A stretch of 16,747 nucleotides of DNA from positions 1 through 16,747 of the forward strand of contig DFWO01000141.1 of the NCBI GenBank assembly GCA_002380945.1, given 5' to 3'. The stretch is from Methylococcaceae bacterium UBA4132 (GTDB taxonomy: Bacteria; Pseudomonadota; Gammaproteobacteria; Methylococcales; Methylomonadaceae). Shown here piece after piece: positions 8,176-15,915 of the stretch; position 1 is the first letter of the stretch; every line of letters begins with the position of its first letter. The notes below the pieces were generated by a model. It saw only the letters and a program-made list of their open reading frames with translations. It was not told the DNA's origin and did not search any database. A program made the translations under genes and the position numbers.

Positions 8176-9246
8176 ATGACATCCTTAAAAAACGATACCT
8201 TTATTAAAGCCCTGTTAAAACAACCCGTCGCCTACACGCCTGTCTGGATGATGCGTCAAGCGGGACGCTATCTGCCCGAATACCGCCAAGTCCGCGAACA
8301 AGCAGGTAGTTTCTTAAATCTCTGCACTAATCCAGAACTCGCTTGCGAAGTTACCTTACAACCGTTACGCCGCTTTGATTTTGATGCCGCGATACTGTTT
8401 TCTGACATCCTTACTATTCCCGATGCAATGGGATTAGGATTGTATTTTACCGAAGGCGAAGGCCCAAAATTTCAGCACCCGCTACGCACAGCGGCAGATG
8501 TTGAGAAGCTACCGATTCCAGACCCTGAGCTGGAACTGCGGTATGTCATGGATGCGGTACGATTAATTCGTAAAAACTTAGCAGGCAGTGTGCCGCTGAT
8601 TGGTTTTTCGGGTAGCCCGTGGACGTTGGCAACCTATATGGTTGAAGGCGGTAGTAGCAAAAGTTTTCATCGTGTTAAAGGTTTGATGTATGAACAACCC
8701 AAAGTTATGCACGCACTACTTGATAAACTGGCGCAATCGGTCGCCAGTTATTTGAATGCGCAAATTGCCGCAGGTGCGCAAGCCGTGATGTTATTTGATA
8801 CATGGGGCGGCGTACTCAGCACCGAAGATTATGCAGAGTTTTCCTTACGCTATGCGAAGCAAATCCGTAGCCTACTTAATACTAACGTTGATGGGCAGCA
8901 AATCCCCACTATTTTATTCAGTAAAGGTTGTGGTCAATGGTTAGAAGCTATGACTGATGCAGGTTATGACGCGCTAGGTTTAGACTGGCAAACCGATATA
9001 GCCAATGCCCGCGCCAGAGTGGGCAGTCAAGTGGCATTACAAGGTAATATGGATCCCATTGCTTTATATGCACAACCTGAGATTATCACGGAAAAAGTAA
9101 AAACTATTCTGCACAAATACGGTCAAGGCTCAGGTCATGTGTTTAATTTAGGGCATGGCATTCTACCTGACATTAATCCAGAACACGTTAAAGTCATGGT
9201 GGATGCTGTCCATCAATACAGTCCTGCTTATCACTCACAGGTGTAA
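8176..9246 (+). CDS. hemE: Uroporphyrinogen III decarboxylase
   Basis: HemE removes four acetate carboxyls from uroporphyrinogen III to give coproporphyrinogen III in the cytoplasm, a step of haem synthesis. It has 356 residues, the standard length. The signature WMMRQAGRYLPEYR is at 24-37, with substrate-contacting R27 and R31. The FSDIL motif holds catalytic D77, GFSGSPWTL is near residue 148, and the C-terminal LGHGILP holds H327. It starts seven bases after the upstream ATPase gene without an obvious ribosome site, so it is probably read as part of the aroK-aroB-ATPase transcript. The DUF411 gene begins one base after its stop. Confidence 0.97.
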   Translation: MTSLKNDTFIKALLKQPVAYTPVWMMRQAGRYLPEYRQVREQAGSFLNLCTNPELACEVTLQPLRRFDFDAAILFSDILTIPDAMGLGLYFTEGEGPKFQHPLRTAADVEKLPIPDPELELRYVMDAVRLIRKNLAGSVPLIGFSGSPWTLATYMVEGGSSKSFHRVKGLMYEQPKVMHALLDKLAQSVASYLNAQIAAGAQAVMLFDTWGGVLSTEDYAEFSLRYAKQIRSLLNTNVDGQQIPTILFSKGCGQWLEAMTDAGYDALGLDWQTDIANARARVGSQVALQGNMDPIALYAQPEIITEKVKTILHKYGQGSGHVFNLGHGILPDINPEHVKVMVDAVHQYSPAYHSQV

Positions 9247-9247
9247 T

Positions 9248-9694
9248 ATGAACATTTCAAAAATCTTACTGGCTATTAGCTTAGTGCTGGTCAATATCCC
9301 CGCACACTCTGAAAAAACTACTGCCATCACGGTTTATCGTAGCCCCACTTGTAGCTGTTGTGGTGCATGGATAGAACATTTAAAACAAAACAACTTCAGT
9401 ATCAAAGACGTTCCTACTGAGGACATGAAAGCCATTAAGACTAAATATGGTGTCAGTGACAATATGGCATCTTGTCACACAGCGATAGTTGATGGTTATG
9501 TGGTTGAAGGTCACGTTCCCGCAGATGATATTAAAACCCTATTAAAAACCAAGCCAAAAGTCGTTGGTATCGCTGTACCGCAAATGCCCAGTGGCACACC
9601 TGGTATGGAAATGGGCGGTAAAAAAGACCCGTATAATGTCATGAGTTTCGACAGTGAAAATCATGAGCAAGTCTTTAAAAGTCACACCGAGTAG
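9248..9694 (+). CDS. Exported DUF411 metal-binding protein
   Basis: This 148-residue protein belongs to the DUF411 family, often found near copper-handling genes. An N-terminal signal peptide (about 1-21, likely cut after AHS) predicts periplasmic location. The mature part has a thioredoxin-like start with CSCC (C35, C37, C38), a conserved CH pair (C76-H77) in the ASCHTAIVDGYVVEGHVP block, and a methionine-rich tail (VPQMPSGTPGMEMGG). Cys, His and Met ligands fit binding of copper or another soft metal, which is inference. The frame is open upstream into hemE, but the ATG at 9248 with AGGTG at 9239-9243 and an intact signal peptide is clearly the start. It probably shares the hemE transcript. 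Confidence 0.88.
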   Translation: MNISKILLAISLVLVNIPAHSEKTTAITVYRSPTCSCCGAWIEHLKQNNFSIKDVPTEDMKAIKTKYGVSDNMASCHTAIVDGYVVEGHVPADDIKTLLKTKPKVVGIAVPQMPSGTPGMEMGGKKDPYNVMSFDSENHEQVFKSHTE

Positions 9695-9754
9695 TGATAA
9701 CAGAGCGGGTAAATTTATATAAAAATCATTTTTCACACTAGCTTAAAAATCCGC

Positions 9755-9782
9755 TTTACTTTTTAATGAGAATTGTTATTAT
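9755..9782 (+). promoter_or_regulatory. Promoter of bfd-bfr overlapped by a Fur box
   Basis: A -35 box TTTACT (9755-9760) and a -10 box TATTAT (9777-9782) are separated by 16 bases. Across the spacer and -10 lies TGAGAATTGTTATTA (9767-9781). It matches the 7-1-7 Fur consensus TGATAAT-N-ATTATCA at 11 of 14 defined positions. Iron-loaded Fur would block this promoter, so the pair should be induced in low iron. This is established for bfd in other bacteria and inferred here. Confidence 0.7.
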
Positions 9783-9811
9783 TTGTAAAAATTATTTTAC
9801 TGGAGTCGTCC

Positions 9812-10000
9812 ATGTATGTATGTGTTTGCAAAGCAGTAACAGATAAACAAATTAAGATAGCTATTGATAAAGGTGCGTGTACGCGCAAACAATTATATCA
9901 ATGTACGGGGGCAGGGGATGTGTGTGGCAAATGTACCCGTCATATTAGACAGATACTTGACGACAACCTACGTTCACCGCCTATAATGCAAGCTGCGTAA
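9812..10000 (+). CDS. bfd: Bacterioferritin-associated ferredoxin
   Basis: Bfd is a small [2Fe-2S] protein that docks on bacterioferritin and passes electrons to the stored ferric mineral so that iron is released. The product is 62 residues. The four cluster cysteines have the Bfd spacing, C4-x-C6 and C38-x2-C41, in MYVCVCKAV and the DVCGKCTRH block. The start at 9812 is set by TGGAG at 9801-9805 and by alignment to the family N-terminus. An upstream TTG at 9773 in the same frame would lie inside the promoter and is unlikely. bfr follows after 30 bases. Confidence 0.94.
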   Translation: MYVCVCKAVTDKQIKIAIDKGACTRKQLYQCTGAGDVCGKCTRHIRQILDDNLRSPPIMQAA

Positions 10001-10030
10001 TCATTTATTAACAATTGAAGGCGGCTTACA

Positions 10031-10495
10031 ATGAAAGGCGATGTTAAAGTCATTGAGTTTTTAAATAAAGCTCTGGAAAACGAACTGACTGCAATTAATC
10101 AGTATTTTCTACATGCAAAAATGTACAAAAACTGGGGCTTAGAAAAACTCTATGCTAAGGAATATCACGAATCTATTGATGAAATGAAACACGCGGATCA
10201 AATAATTGATCGGATTTTATTTCTGGAAGGTCTGCCCAACTTACAAAATATCGGCAAAATTTTAATTGGTGAAAACACCGAAGAAATGCTGGCGTGTGAT
10301 TTACAACTAGAACACTTAGCGGTTCCCGATTTAAAAGATGCCATTGCCTATTGTGAAAGCGTGCGAGACTATGTGTCACGCGAGTTATTTGAACATATCT
10401 TAGAAAGCGAAGAAGAACATATTGATTGGTTGGAAACACAACTAGACTTAATTGAAAAAACAGGTTTACAAAATTATTTGCAATCACAAATGTAA
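10031..10495 (+). CDS. bfr: Bacterioferritin
   Basis: Bfr forms a 24-subunit cytoplasmic cage that oxidises Fe(II) and stores it as a ferric mineral. The 154-residue sequence carries the complete ferroxidase centre: E18, E51, H54, E94, E127 and H130. Met52, the axial ligand of the haem bound between two subunits, is also present, so this is a catalytic haem-binding subunit and not a degenerate partner. The start has AAGGCGG shortly upstream. It is co-oriented with bfd and probably shares the Fur-controlled promoter, so storage protein and release factor are made together. The C-terminus GLQNYLQSQM is typical. Confidence 0.97.
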   Translation: MKGDVKVIEFLNKALENELTAINQYFLHAKMYKNWGLEKLYAKEYHESIDEMKHADQIIDRILFLEGLPNLQNIGKILIGENTEEMLACDLQLEHLAVPDLKDAIAYCESVRDYVSRELFEHILESEEEHIDWLETQLDLIEKTGLQNYLQSQM

Positions 10496-10510
10496 ACCAT
10501 ATAAACGTCA

Positions 10511-10542
10511 GACTTACACATTGTTAGCTCGGTGTGTAAGTT
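10511..10542. terminator. Hairpin after bfr, possible terminator
   Basis: CTTACACA (10513-10520) pairs with TGTGTAAG (10533-10540) around a 12-base loop, and the stem extends by an A-T and a G-T pair. It lies 16 bases past the bfr stop, but there is no T run directly after it. It may be a weak or factor-assisted terminator, or an RNA-stabilising 3' structure. Confidence 0.4.
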
Positions 10543-10753
10543 AAGACTAACAAAACACACAATAAGTTGTTTTTTGTTTCCTTATCCCCCCATTTCTAGT
10601 TTTAAATCGCTACTCTAGCTACCAAGTTGCTTATAACAATTCTGTGGCAATCGCTTTTGTAATTAGTCGAGCTATCGCATTAGCCAACTTATTCACATCA
10701 TCCAATAAACTATTCACGCATTCGGCTTGGTTAGCTTTTACTTTAGACAACGG

Positions 10754-10759
10754 TATAAT
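10754..10759 (+). promoter_or_regulatory. Candidate -10 box for sbcC
   Basis: A perfect TATAAT lies at 10754-10759, 36 bases before the sbcC ATG, giving an expected leader of about 30 bases. The -35 partner is poor (TTAGCT at 10731-10736 with a 17-base spacer). The leader has no obvious Shine-Dalgarno sequence. Confidence 0.5.
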
Positions 10760-10795
10760 GTAACTTTTGCAAATCTTAAGCGCGTAGCCCAATAG

Positions 10796-13700
10796 ATGAA
10801 AATACTGACTATTTACTTTAAAAACATCAACTCATTAGAAGGCGAAACTCGCATTGATTTTACCGAGGCTCCGTTTTCTGATACGGGAGTTTTTGCGATT
10901 ACAGGACCTAATGGTTCGGGTAAATCCAGTATTTTAGATGCGATTACGCTGGGCTTGTACGGTGAAACATTTCGCTTTAATAAACCTGCTGAACATGTAA
11001 TGACTAAGCAGACAGCAGATTGTTTTGCCTTAGTTCAGTTTTCTTTAGGGGCTGAAAGTTATCAATCGAGCTGGCGAGTTGAGCGGGCAAATGGACTGGC
11101 AACGGGTGAATTGCAAGCCGCTGTGATGCAGTTGATTCGATTGAGTACGGGCGAAGTGTTGGCAAATACACCGCAACAAGTGTGTGCGCAAATGACGGAA
11201 ATAACAGGAATGAATTTTCGTAATTTCACGCGTTCTATTTTGTTGGCACAAGGCGATTTTGCGGCGTTTCTTAACGCACTTGATGCTGAGCGTATGGATA
11301 TTTTGGAAAAAATTATTAGTACTGATATTTATGCGGATTATAAAAATCAGGTAATAAGCCAAGCTGACCAAGCACAACAAAGTATTGCACAAGTAAAACA
11401 GCAGCTAGCCGCGATAACGCTATTACCGTCTGAACAACAAGAAGCATATCAGCATGATTTAGCGGATTACAAAGAACAATATGCTGAACTTCGTCAACAG
11501 CATAATAATCTGAAGCAACAGCAAGCCGCTGTTAACGATATTGCCTTTGTCCAATCGCGAATAAACACGCAGAAGAAAAATGTAAAGCAAGCCAAAATCG
11601 AACTGCAACAATTGCAACAACAATTAGAGCGTATCAACACTAATCAAAACGCGTTGATTTTTAAGGAAGAAGTCGAGAGAATTAATGACAAAAATCAGGC
11701 TATCATGCAGGGAAAAGCAGATTTATTAGCCTTGCAAGATGAACTGGCACAGTTAAAAATTAAGTTAGGTGATGATAAAACCGCTGTTGATGTCAGTGGT
11801 AAATCGCTCACTGAACAGCAACAAGTTATCAGTAGTCTTAAAACTCAGTTAGGTCAATTGACTGCTAATGGGCAATCAGAAGTAACCTTGGCACGTTCGT
11901 TGGAAGTGCAAATTGAAGAAAAAAAATCGGTACTGGCAACCTTAGATGCGTGGTTGAGTGACCATGCGGCAGATGAAAGTTTACTGACCGACTTTCCAGA
12001 GCTAGGTAAATTAACCAAATTACAAGCCGATTTACAGGCATTAAACGCGCAGCAAAAAGTTTTTACTAAGCAAGCACGAGACAGTGAAGCAGCGTTAAAT
12101 GCTAACACCGCCGCTATTGAAAAAGAACAGCAAAAACTAGCCGATGCAAAGACTAATCTTGCAGTGGATGAACAAGAACTCGCGGCATTGCTGGAAAAAA
12201 ATACATTAGAACAGGTGGATGCGTTGCGTGTTGAGCAACAAGAACGGGTTAAAGACTTTGAAGAATTAAAGTATTTAGGGGCTGCTTATCAACGCTTATC
12301 GAAATCGGGTTTTAGTTTATTTTCGTTTTTTGGTAGCAAAAAAGAACAAGCAGAGCTGGATACTGGGGCACTGAGTATTGAGCATGAAGAGCTAAAGCTA
12401 GAAGTGCTACGCGAAGAAAATATTAAAAAAGTGTTGGAACAAAAAGTTTTTCATGAAGGCTTACTGAAAAAAATGGCAGATAGCCGACAACATTTGATTG
12501 ACGGCAAACCTTGCCCGTTATGTGGCGCGTTACAACATCCTTACAGCAAACATCCACCTGCATTAGGCAATTCGCAACAAGCATTAATCGACCAACAGGT
12601 AAAAATAAAAAACTTACTGGCGCGAACTTATAGCGTCGGTCGGCAGTTGGAAGACGCACGCAAACAAGACGAAAGCAAATTATCTACGCGGGCAAGACAA
12701 CAACGCGTTAGTTCACAATGGTTGATTTTGTGTAATCGACGCAATGCCGCTCGTTCAGATTTGAATATTAACAACATCAGTTTGATGGACGAGTTGCTAA
12801 AAGCCGAAGCCGAAGAATTAAAAAGCATTATTGAGTTAGGCGCGTATTACCGCAATAAACAAGCTAACATCGTAAAACTAACAGCTGCGATTGAAAAAAG
12901 CACTGCAACTATCGCTCAGTTACAAGCCAATATTGTGGCAATCACTGCCAATGTTGAAGGACGAGTCGAGCAACAAACAGAAATTGAAAACGCATTACAC
13001 CAGCATCAACAAGAAGAAGCGCAATTGTCAAATCAAGTTACTAATCAATTGACCTTGTTGGGCGAAAAAATGCCTAGCAAAGATAAGAAGGATGCTGGCT
13101 TGTTTGATCGTTTAACCGCGCGTAAGCAAGAATATTATAGCTATACATTCCGCCACAATAACGCAACAGAAGAATTAGCCCTGCTCATCGCTAAGCAAAC
13201 TGCTTGCCAGACTGAAATCAATGCTTGTAAAGAACAGCTTGATCTTATCGGTACGCGATTACCCAATGAAGAAAATATTGCGCTACATTTAGCGATTATC
13301 GAAAAACAAAAACTGCTCGCCGACAAAGAACGTTTGCTTGCGGAACAAAGTACAGAAATCGCCCAGTTACAGCAAGCCTTGTTAGAAAAAATATCAGCGA
13401 CTGCGTTCCCCAGCATCACTGCACTCAATGAAATACTTGCTCTGCTACAGCGAAAATCAGAATTTGAGCAATCTGTACTACGATTAGAAGCTGATATTGC
13501 AAACAAAACACTGGAAATGGAACAAACAAGTGTTGAATTGGAAGCCTATTTTAAACTGGCTGAAACCGCATTAAGCCCTGAAGAATTAACCGCACAACTT
13601 AAGCAAACTAGCGGTCGTATGGACGATGTTCATGCCGATGTACAACGGTTAGAAAAATTATTAAGCGAACAAAAAAGACTACAACAACAACGCGATGCGC

Positions 13701-14242
13701 TACAGTCACAACTTCAACAACAACAAGCAGAGGCAGAGCCTTGTTTCGCAGAACTCGCTTTATTAAATGAAGAAAATGGCATGGCGTTTCGGCGTAGAGT
13801 TCAGCAACAACTGGCGAATAAATTATTAGTCCAAACCAATGCCATTCTGGAAAAAATCAGCGGTCGGTATTATTTACGGCAACTACCCAGTGAACAAGGT
13901 TTGGCATTGGTGGTCGAAGATACGCTACAAGCGAATGTGCAGCGTTTCCCTAAAACCTTATCGGGCGGTGAAAGTTTTGTCGTTAGCCTTGCCTTAGCGT
14001 TGGGCTTGTCTGAATTAGCTAATAATGGACGCTCGGTCGATTCATTATTTCTCGATGAAGGCTTTGGTAATTTAGACGCTGAATCACTGTATATCATTAT
14101 CAGTACCTTAGAAAATCTACACACGCACGGCAAAATAGTCGGCGTTATTTCTCATGTCGATGCAGTACAAAAACGTTTTAAAGCCCAATTACAAGTAGTC
14201 AAAAAACCAAACGGTATGGGCATATTAAAAAAAGCTTCTTGA
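10796..14242 (+). CDS. sbcC: SbcC/Rad50-type SMC exonuclease subunit
   Basis: SbcC is the ATPase and coiled-coil subunit of the SbcCD complex, which with the SbcD nuclease cuts DNA hairpins and blocked ends during replication and repair. The 1148-residue protein shows the full SMC/Rad50 plan. Walker A GPNGSGKSS is at 37-45 and the Q-loop glutamine at 152. There are two long Gln/Glu/Leu-rich coiled coils (about 180-530 and 620-1010). A zinc hook CPLC lies at 573-576, almost exactly in the middle. The signature LSGGE is at 1055-1059, and Walker B ends with D1087-E1088. It is about 100 residues longer than the E. coli protein. sbcD normally sits just upstream of sbcC, but none is present here. 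A stand-alone AAA protein of this family is the only real alternative reading. Confidence 0.88.
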   Translation: MKILTIYFKNINSLEGETRIDFTEAPFSDTGVFAITGPNGSGKSSILDAITLGLYGETFRFNKPAEHVMTKQTADCFALVQFSLGAESYQSSWRVERANGLATGELQAAVMQLIRLSTGEVLANTPQQVCAQMTEITGMNFRNFTRSILLAQGDFAAFLNALDAERMDILEKIISTDIYADYKNQVISQADQAQQSIAQVKQQLAAITLLPSEQQEAYQHDLADYKEQYAELRQQHNNLKQQQAAVNDIAFVQSRINTQKKNVKQAKIELQQLQQQLERINTNQNALIFKEEVERINDKNQAIMQGKADLLALQDELAQLKIKLGDDKTAVDVSGKSLTEQQQVISSLKTQLGQLTANGQSEVTLARSLEVQIEEKKSVLATLDAWLSDHAADESLLTDFPELGKLTKLQADLQALNAQQKVFTKQARDSEAALNANTAAIEKEQQKLADAKTNLAVDEQELAALLEKNTLEQVDALRVEQQERVKDFEELKYLGAAYQRLSKSGFSLFSFFGSKKEQAELDTGALSIEHEELKLEVLREENIKKVLEQKVFHEGLLKKMADSRQHLIDGKPCPLCGALQHPYSKHPPALGNSQQALIDQQVKIKNLLARTYSVGRQLEDARKQDESKLSTRARQQRVSSQWLILCNRRNAARSDLNINNISLMDELLKAEAEELKSIIELGAYYRNKQANIVKLTAAIEKSTATIAQLQANIVAITANVEGRVEQQTEIENALHQHQQEEAQLSNQVTNQLTLLGEKMPSKDKKDAGLFDRLTARKQEYYSYTFRHNNATEELALLIAKQTACQTEINACKEQLDLIGTRLPNEENIALHLAIIEKQKLLADKERLLAEQSTEIAQLQQALLEKISATAFPSITALNEILALLQRKSEFEQSVLRLEADIANKTLEMEQTSVELEAYFKLAETALSPEELTAQLKQTSGRMDDVHADVQRLEKLLSEQKRLQQQRDALQSQLQQQQAEAEPCFAELALLNEENGMAFRRRVQQQLANKLLVQTNAILEKISGRYYLRQLPSEQGLALVVEDTLQANVQRFPKTLSGGESFVVSLALALGLSELANNGRSVDSLFLDEGFGNLDAESLYIIISTLENLHTHGKIVGVISHVDAVQKRFKAQLQVVKKPNGMGILKKAS

Positions 14243-14319
14243 TAGTTGAGTAAACGTCCATACTCTATTTGGCACTGGCTATTATTTCTTTAGCTTAAAC
14301 ATAAAAAGGTAGGTGTATT

Positions 14320-14685
14320 ATGAGTGAATTACCGAATGATCAATCTGAAGCTGAAAAACTATCAGCTTTAAAACGGCTGGCAACCAGCGTGTATTTGTTA
14401 CAGTTACTGTCTTTTGCATTTGCGGGCTTGCCATTATTGGCGGGTGTGTTTATTAACTTTATGAATCGCGATGATGTTCAAGGAACATGGGTAGAATCCC
14501 ATTTTAACTGGCAAATTCAAACCGCTTGGATGACATTAGCGGGGTTTGCAGTATCGGGATTGATTTTATATATGGGTATGATTGAAGTAGCAATGATTAT
14601 ATTAACGATTACAGTCTTGCTACTGGTTTATAGAATTGTTGTGGGTTGGATCGCGTTAAGTGGGAATCGTGCTGTTAAGGAATAA
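14320..14685 (+). CDS. Small DUF4870-like membrane protein
   Basis: This 121-residue integral membrane protein has a charged, acidic cytoplasmic N-terminus. It has three hydrophobic segments at about 24-47, 68-84 and 88-104. Between the first two is the conserved stretch INFMNRDDVQGTWVESHF (about 45-62), which I associate with small gammaproteobacterial proteins of the DUF4870 (Tic20-like) group. No biochemical role is known to me. A strong AGGTAGGTG ribosome site precedes the ATG. It lies 77 bases after sbcC with no clear terminator between, so it may be partly co-transcribed, and it converges on smpB. Confidence 0.8.
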   Translation: MSELPNDQSEAEKLSALKRLATSVYLLQLLSFAFAGLPLLAGVFINFMNRDDVQGTWVESHFNWQIQTAWMTLAGFAVSGLILYMGMIEVAMIILTITVLLLVYRIVVGWIALSGNRAVKE

Positions 14686-14696
14686 ACCGTGCAATA

Positions 14697-14723
14697 AGTG
14701 GGCGTGACAGATTCGCGCCCACT
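14697..14723. terminator. Hairpin between convergent genes, likely bidirectional terminator
   Basis: AGTGGGCG (14697-14704) pairs perfectly with CGCCCACT (14716-14723) around an 11-base loop. It lies midway between the ends of the DUF4870-like gene (14685) and smpB (14741). Neither side has a long T tract (only TTTT after a short gap on the plus strand), so efficiency is uncertain, but position and stability fit a shared terminator. Confidence 0.65.
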
Positions 14724-14740
14724 CTAAATTTTCACAACCG

Positions 14741-15226
14741 CTAGGCTTTTTTCATAATCCGCGCTTTTTCACGTTGCCAATCCTGATCTTTAGACGCGGC
14801 ACGCTTATCGTGTAATTGTTTCCCTTTCGCTAAACCAATTTCCAGTTTAGCCCTGCCGCCTTTCCAATACATAGACAGCGGAATAATGGTATAACCCTTG
14901 CGCTCTACCGCGCCAATGAGCTTATTGAGTTCGTGACGGTTTAGTAATAATTTTTTGTTACGAATCGCATCGGGGTTGATATGCGTAGAGGCAGACAATA
15001 ACGCCGAAATATGCGCCCGATACAGCCACGCTTCGCCTTTTTTTATCACCACATAGCTTTCTTTTAACTGTACGCGCCCTTCGCGTAAACTTTTCACTTC
15101 CCAGCCTTCCAGCACCAAGCCCGCTTCAAAACGTTGCTCAATAAAATATTCATGCTTGGCTTGCCGATTGACAGCAATGGTGGCGTTTTGTTGGGCATTA
15201 TTTTTTTTGGAGTTTTTATCCGCCAT
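14741..15226 (-). CDS. smpB: SsrA-binding protein SmpB
   Basis: SmpB binds tmRNA and delivers it to ribosomes stalled on broken messages, starting trans-translation. The 161-residue protein has a Lys/Asn/Gln-rich N-terminal tail of about 16 residues and then the conserved OB-fold core. Core landmarks are IAVNRQAKHEYFIE, the GLVLEGWEVKSLREGR loop that contacts tmRNA, and GLAKGKQLHDKR. The basic tail DWQREKARIMKK enters the empty mRNA channel. The ATG (15226) is preceded on the minus strand by AGGAA. An eight-base T/A run at 15201-15208 within the N-terminal tail is a possible slippage site. No tmRNA gene lies next to it in this window. Confidence 0.97.
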   Translation of the reverse strand: MADKNSKKNNAQQNATIAVNRQAKHEYFIEQRFEAGLVLEGWEVKSLREGRVQLKESYVVIKKGEAWLYRAHISALLSASTHINPDAIRNKKLLLNRHELNKLIGAVERKGYTIIPLSMYWKGGRAKLEIGLAKGKQLHDKRAASKDQDWQREKARIMKKA

Positions 15227-15288
15227 AGCGTTTGTTCCTGATGATTTTAAATCTGAGGTAATCGACTGTTTTTGTTATTTTACCTGAT

Positions 15289-15318
15289 ATTACACAGCCC
15301 TTGCCGATTATGATGCAA
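15289..15318 (-). promoter_or_regulatory. Weak candidate promoter for smpB
   Basis: Read on the minus strand, a -35-like TTGCAT (15318-15313) and a -10-like TGTAAT (15294-15289, five of six matches) are 18 bases apart, giving a leader of about 55 bases. The hairpin CCTTGC/GCAAGG (15299-15320) overlaps it. The evidence is positional and weak. Confidence 0.28.
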
Positions 15319-15366
15319 GGCTTTGTATCAGTTATCATTAGTTAAACCAATTGTGGAGTATTCATT

Positions 15367-15774
15367 ATGAGCGTTGCCTTTTATATCGTCCTAGACCATC
15401 AAAACCTTAATTTTGACACTTTTGTCAATGGCAAAGCCATCGCGCACTGCGACGCGCTTGAAACTATCCTAAAAAAGCTTGAGCTCAAAGACATCTACGA
15501 TTATGTAGACGGTGATATGGATGACTTCTTTGACAATGACATGGAAGAGGATGACGATTTTGAAGAAGAGCAAGCATTTGATCCATCAAAATACAAATGG
15601 TTTACCGCCGCAGAAGGCATTGAATACTTTAGTAAAATTAAAACCTATCTACAAGATAACGCCGCCGAAGTTGACGATGCCGAATATGTCATTGCCGATC
15701 TGGATGAATATATTGTTCTGTTACACAAAGCGGGAGCAATTGGGGCAAATTGGCATCTTCAAATAGATATGTAG
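15367..15774 (+). CDS. Conserved-looking acidic protein of unknown function
   Basis: I do not recognise a named family for this 135-residue protein. It starts with a hydrophobic strand (SVAFYIVLD) and a DTFVNGKAIA motif, followed by a predicted helix. Residues 48-68 are extremely acidic, with 14 of 21 positions Asp or Glu. A second folded part contains KWFTAAEGIEYF, an ADLDEYIVLLHKA helix and the ending WHLQIDM. The two ordered ends around a charged middle suggest a soluble cytoplasmic protein with a variable acidic insert. GGAG stands about ten bases before the ATG. It is divergent from smpB and has no partner gene on its strand. Codon use resembles the housekeeping genes, so it is probably a real resident gene. 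Confidence 0.8.
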   Translation: MSVAFYIVLDHQNLNFDTFVNGKAIAHCDALETILKKLELKDIYDYVDGDMDDFFDNDMEEDDDFEEEQAFDPSKYKWFTAAEGIEYFSKIKTYLQDNAAEVDDAEYVIADLDEYIVLLHKAGAIGANWHLQIDM

Positions 15775-15915
15775 GCTGTGCCAACGGTAGAAAACGTATC
15801 ATTCAGGTCATATTTCTCGAACGATGTGCTTCACATCCTATGATTAGCGTACCTTATCGCGTTACAGTTTAAGAAGTAAGTAGATCGGAATAAGCCTACT
15901 TGGCTATCCGTAAAT
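15775..15915. other. Gap with small inverted repeats
   Basis: No gene is seen. Two short hairpins are present. GATGTG-CTT-CACATC (15823-15837) has six-base arms and a three-base loop. AAGTAG (15878-15883) pairs with CTACTT (15896-15901) around 12 bases, just past the end of the minus-strand restriction-gene remnant. The second could be that gene's old terminator, although no T run follows it. Confidence 0.45.

Larger units (their letters stand above)
10496..10795. other. 300-base gap between bfr and sbcC
   Basis: This gap contains the bfr-proximal hairpin (10511-10542), a T-rich tract around 10567-10580, and the likely sbcC promoter near 10754. On the minus strand 10792-10631 is open for 53 codons from a TTG. 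It would encode an amphipathic alpha-helical peptide ending IARLITKAIATELL, but it has no ATG and no visible ribosome site. It overlaps the sbcC promoter. I do not call it a gene; it could be a remnant of one. Confidence 0.5.

Noticed and set aside
9155..9247. Upstream extension of the DUF411 frame into hemE
   Set aside because: It would overlap hemE by about 90 bases and bury the signal peptide; the ATG at 9248 has a ribosome site.
13141..13506. Minus-strand Ser/Ala/Cys-rich open frames opposite sbcC
   Set aside because: They are shadows of the coiled-coil codons; the composition is what reverse reading of Gln/Glu/Leu/Ala-rich repeats produces.
14243..14319. Promoter for the DUF4870-like gene (TTGGCA at 14269)
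   Set aside because: No acceptable -10 box at 16-18 bases; only a strong ribosome site is supportable.
15512..15766. Second plus-strand frame inside the acidic gene
   Set aside because: It is nested in the larger gene, and its Met/Thr/Lys-rich sequence is a frame-shifted reading of the acidic tract.
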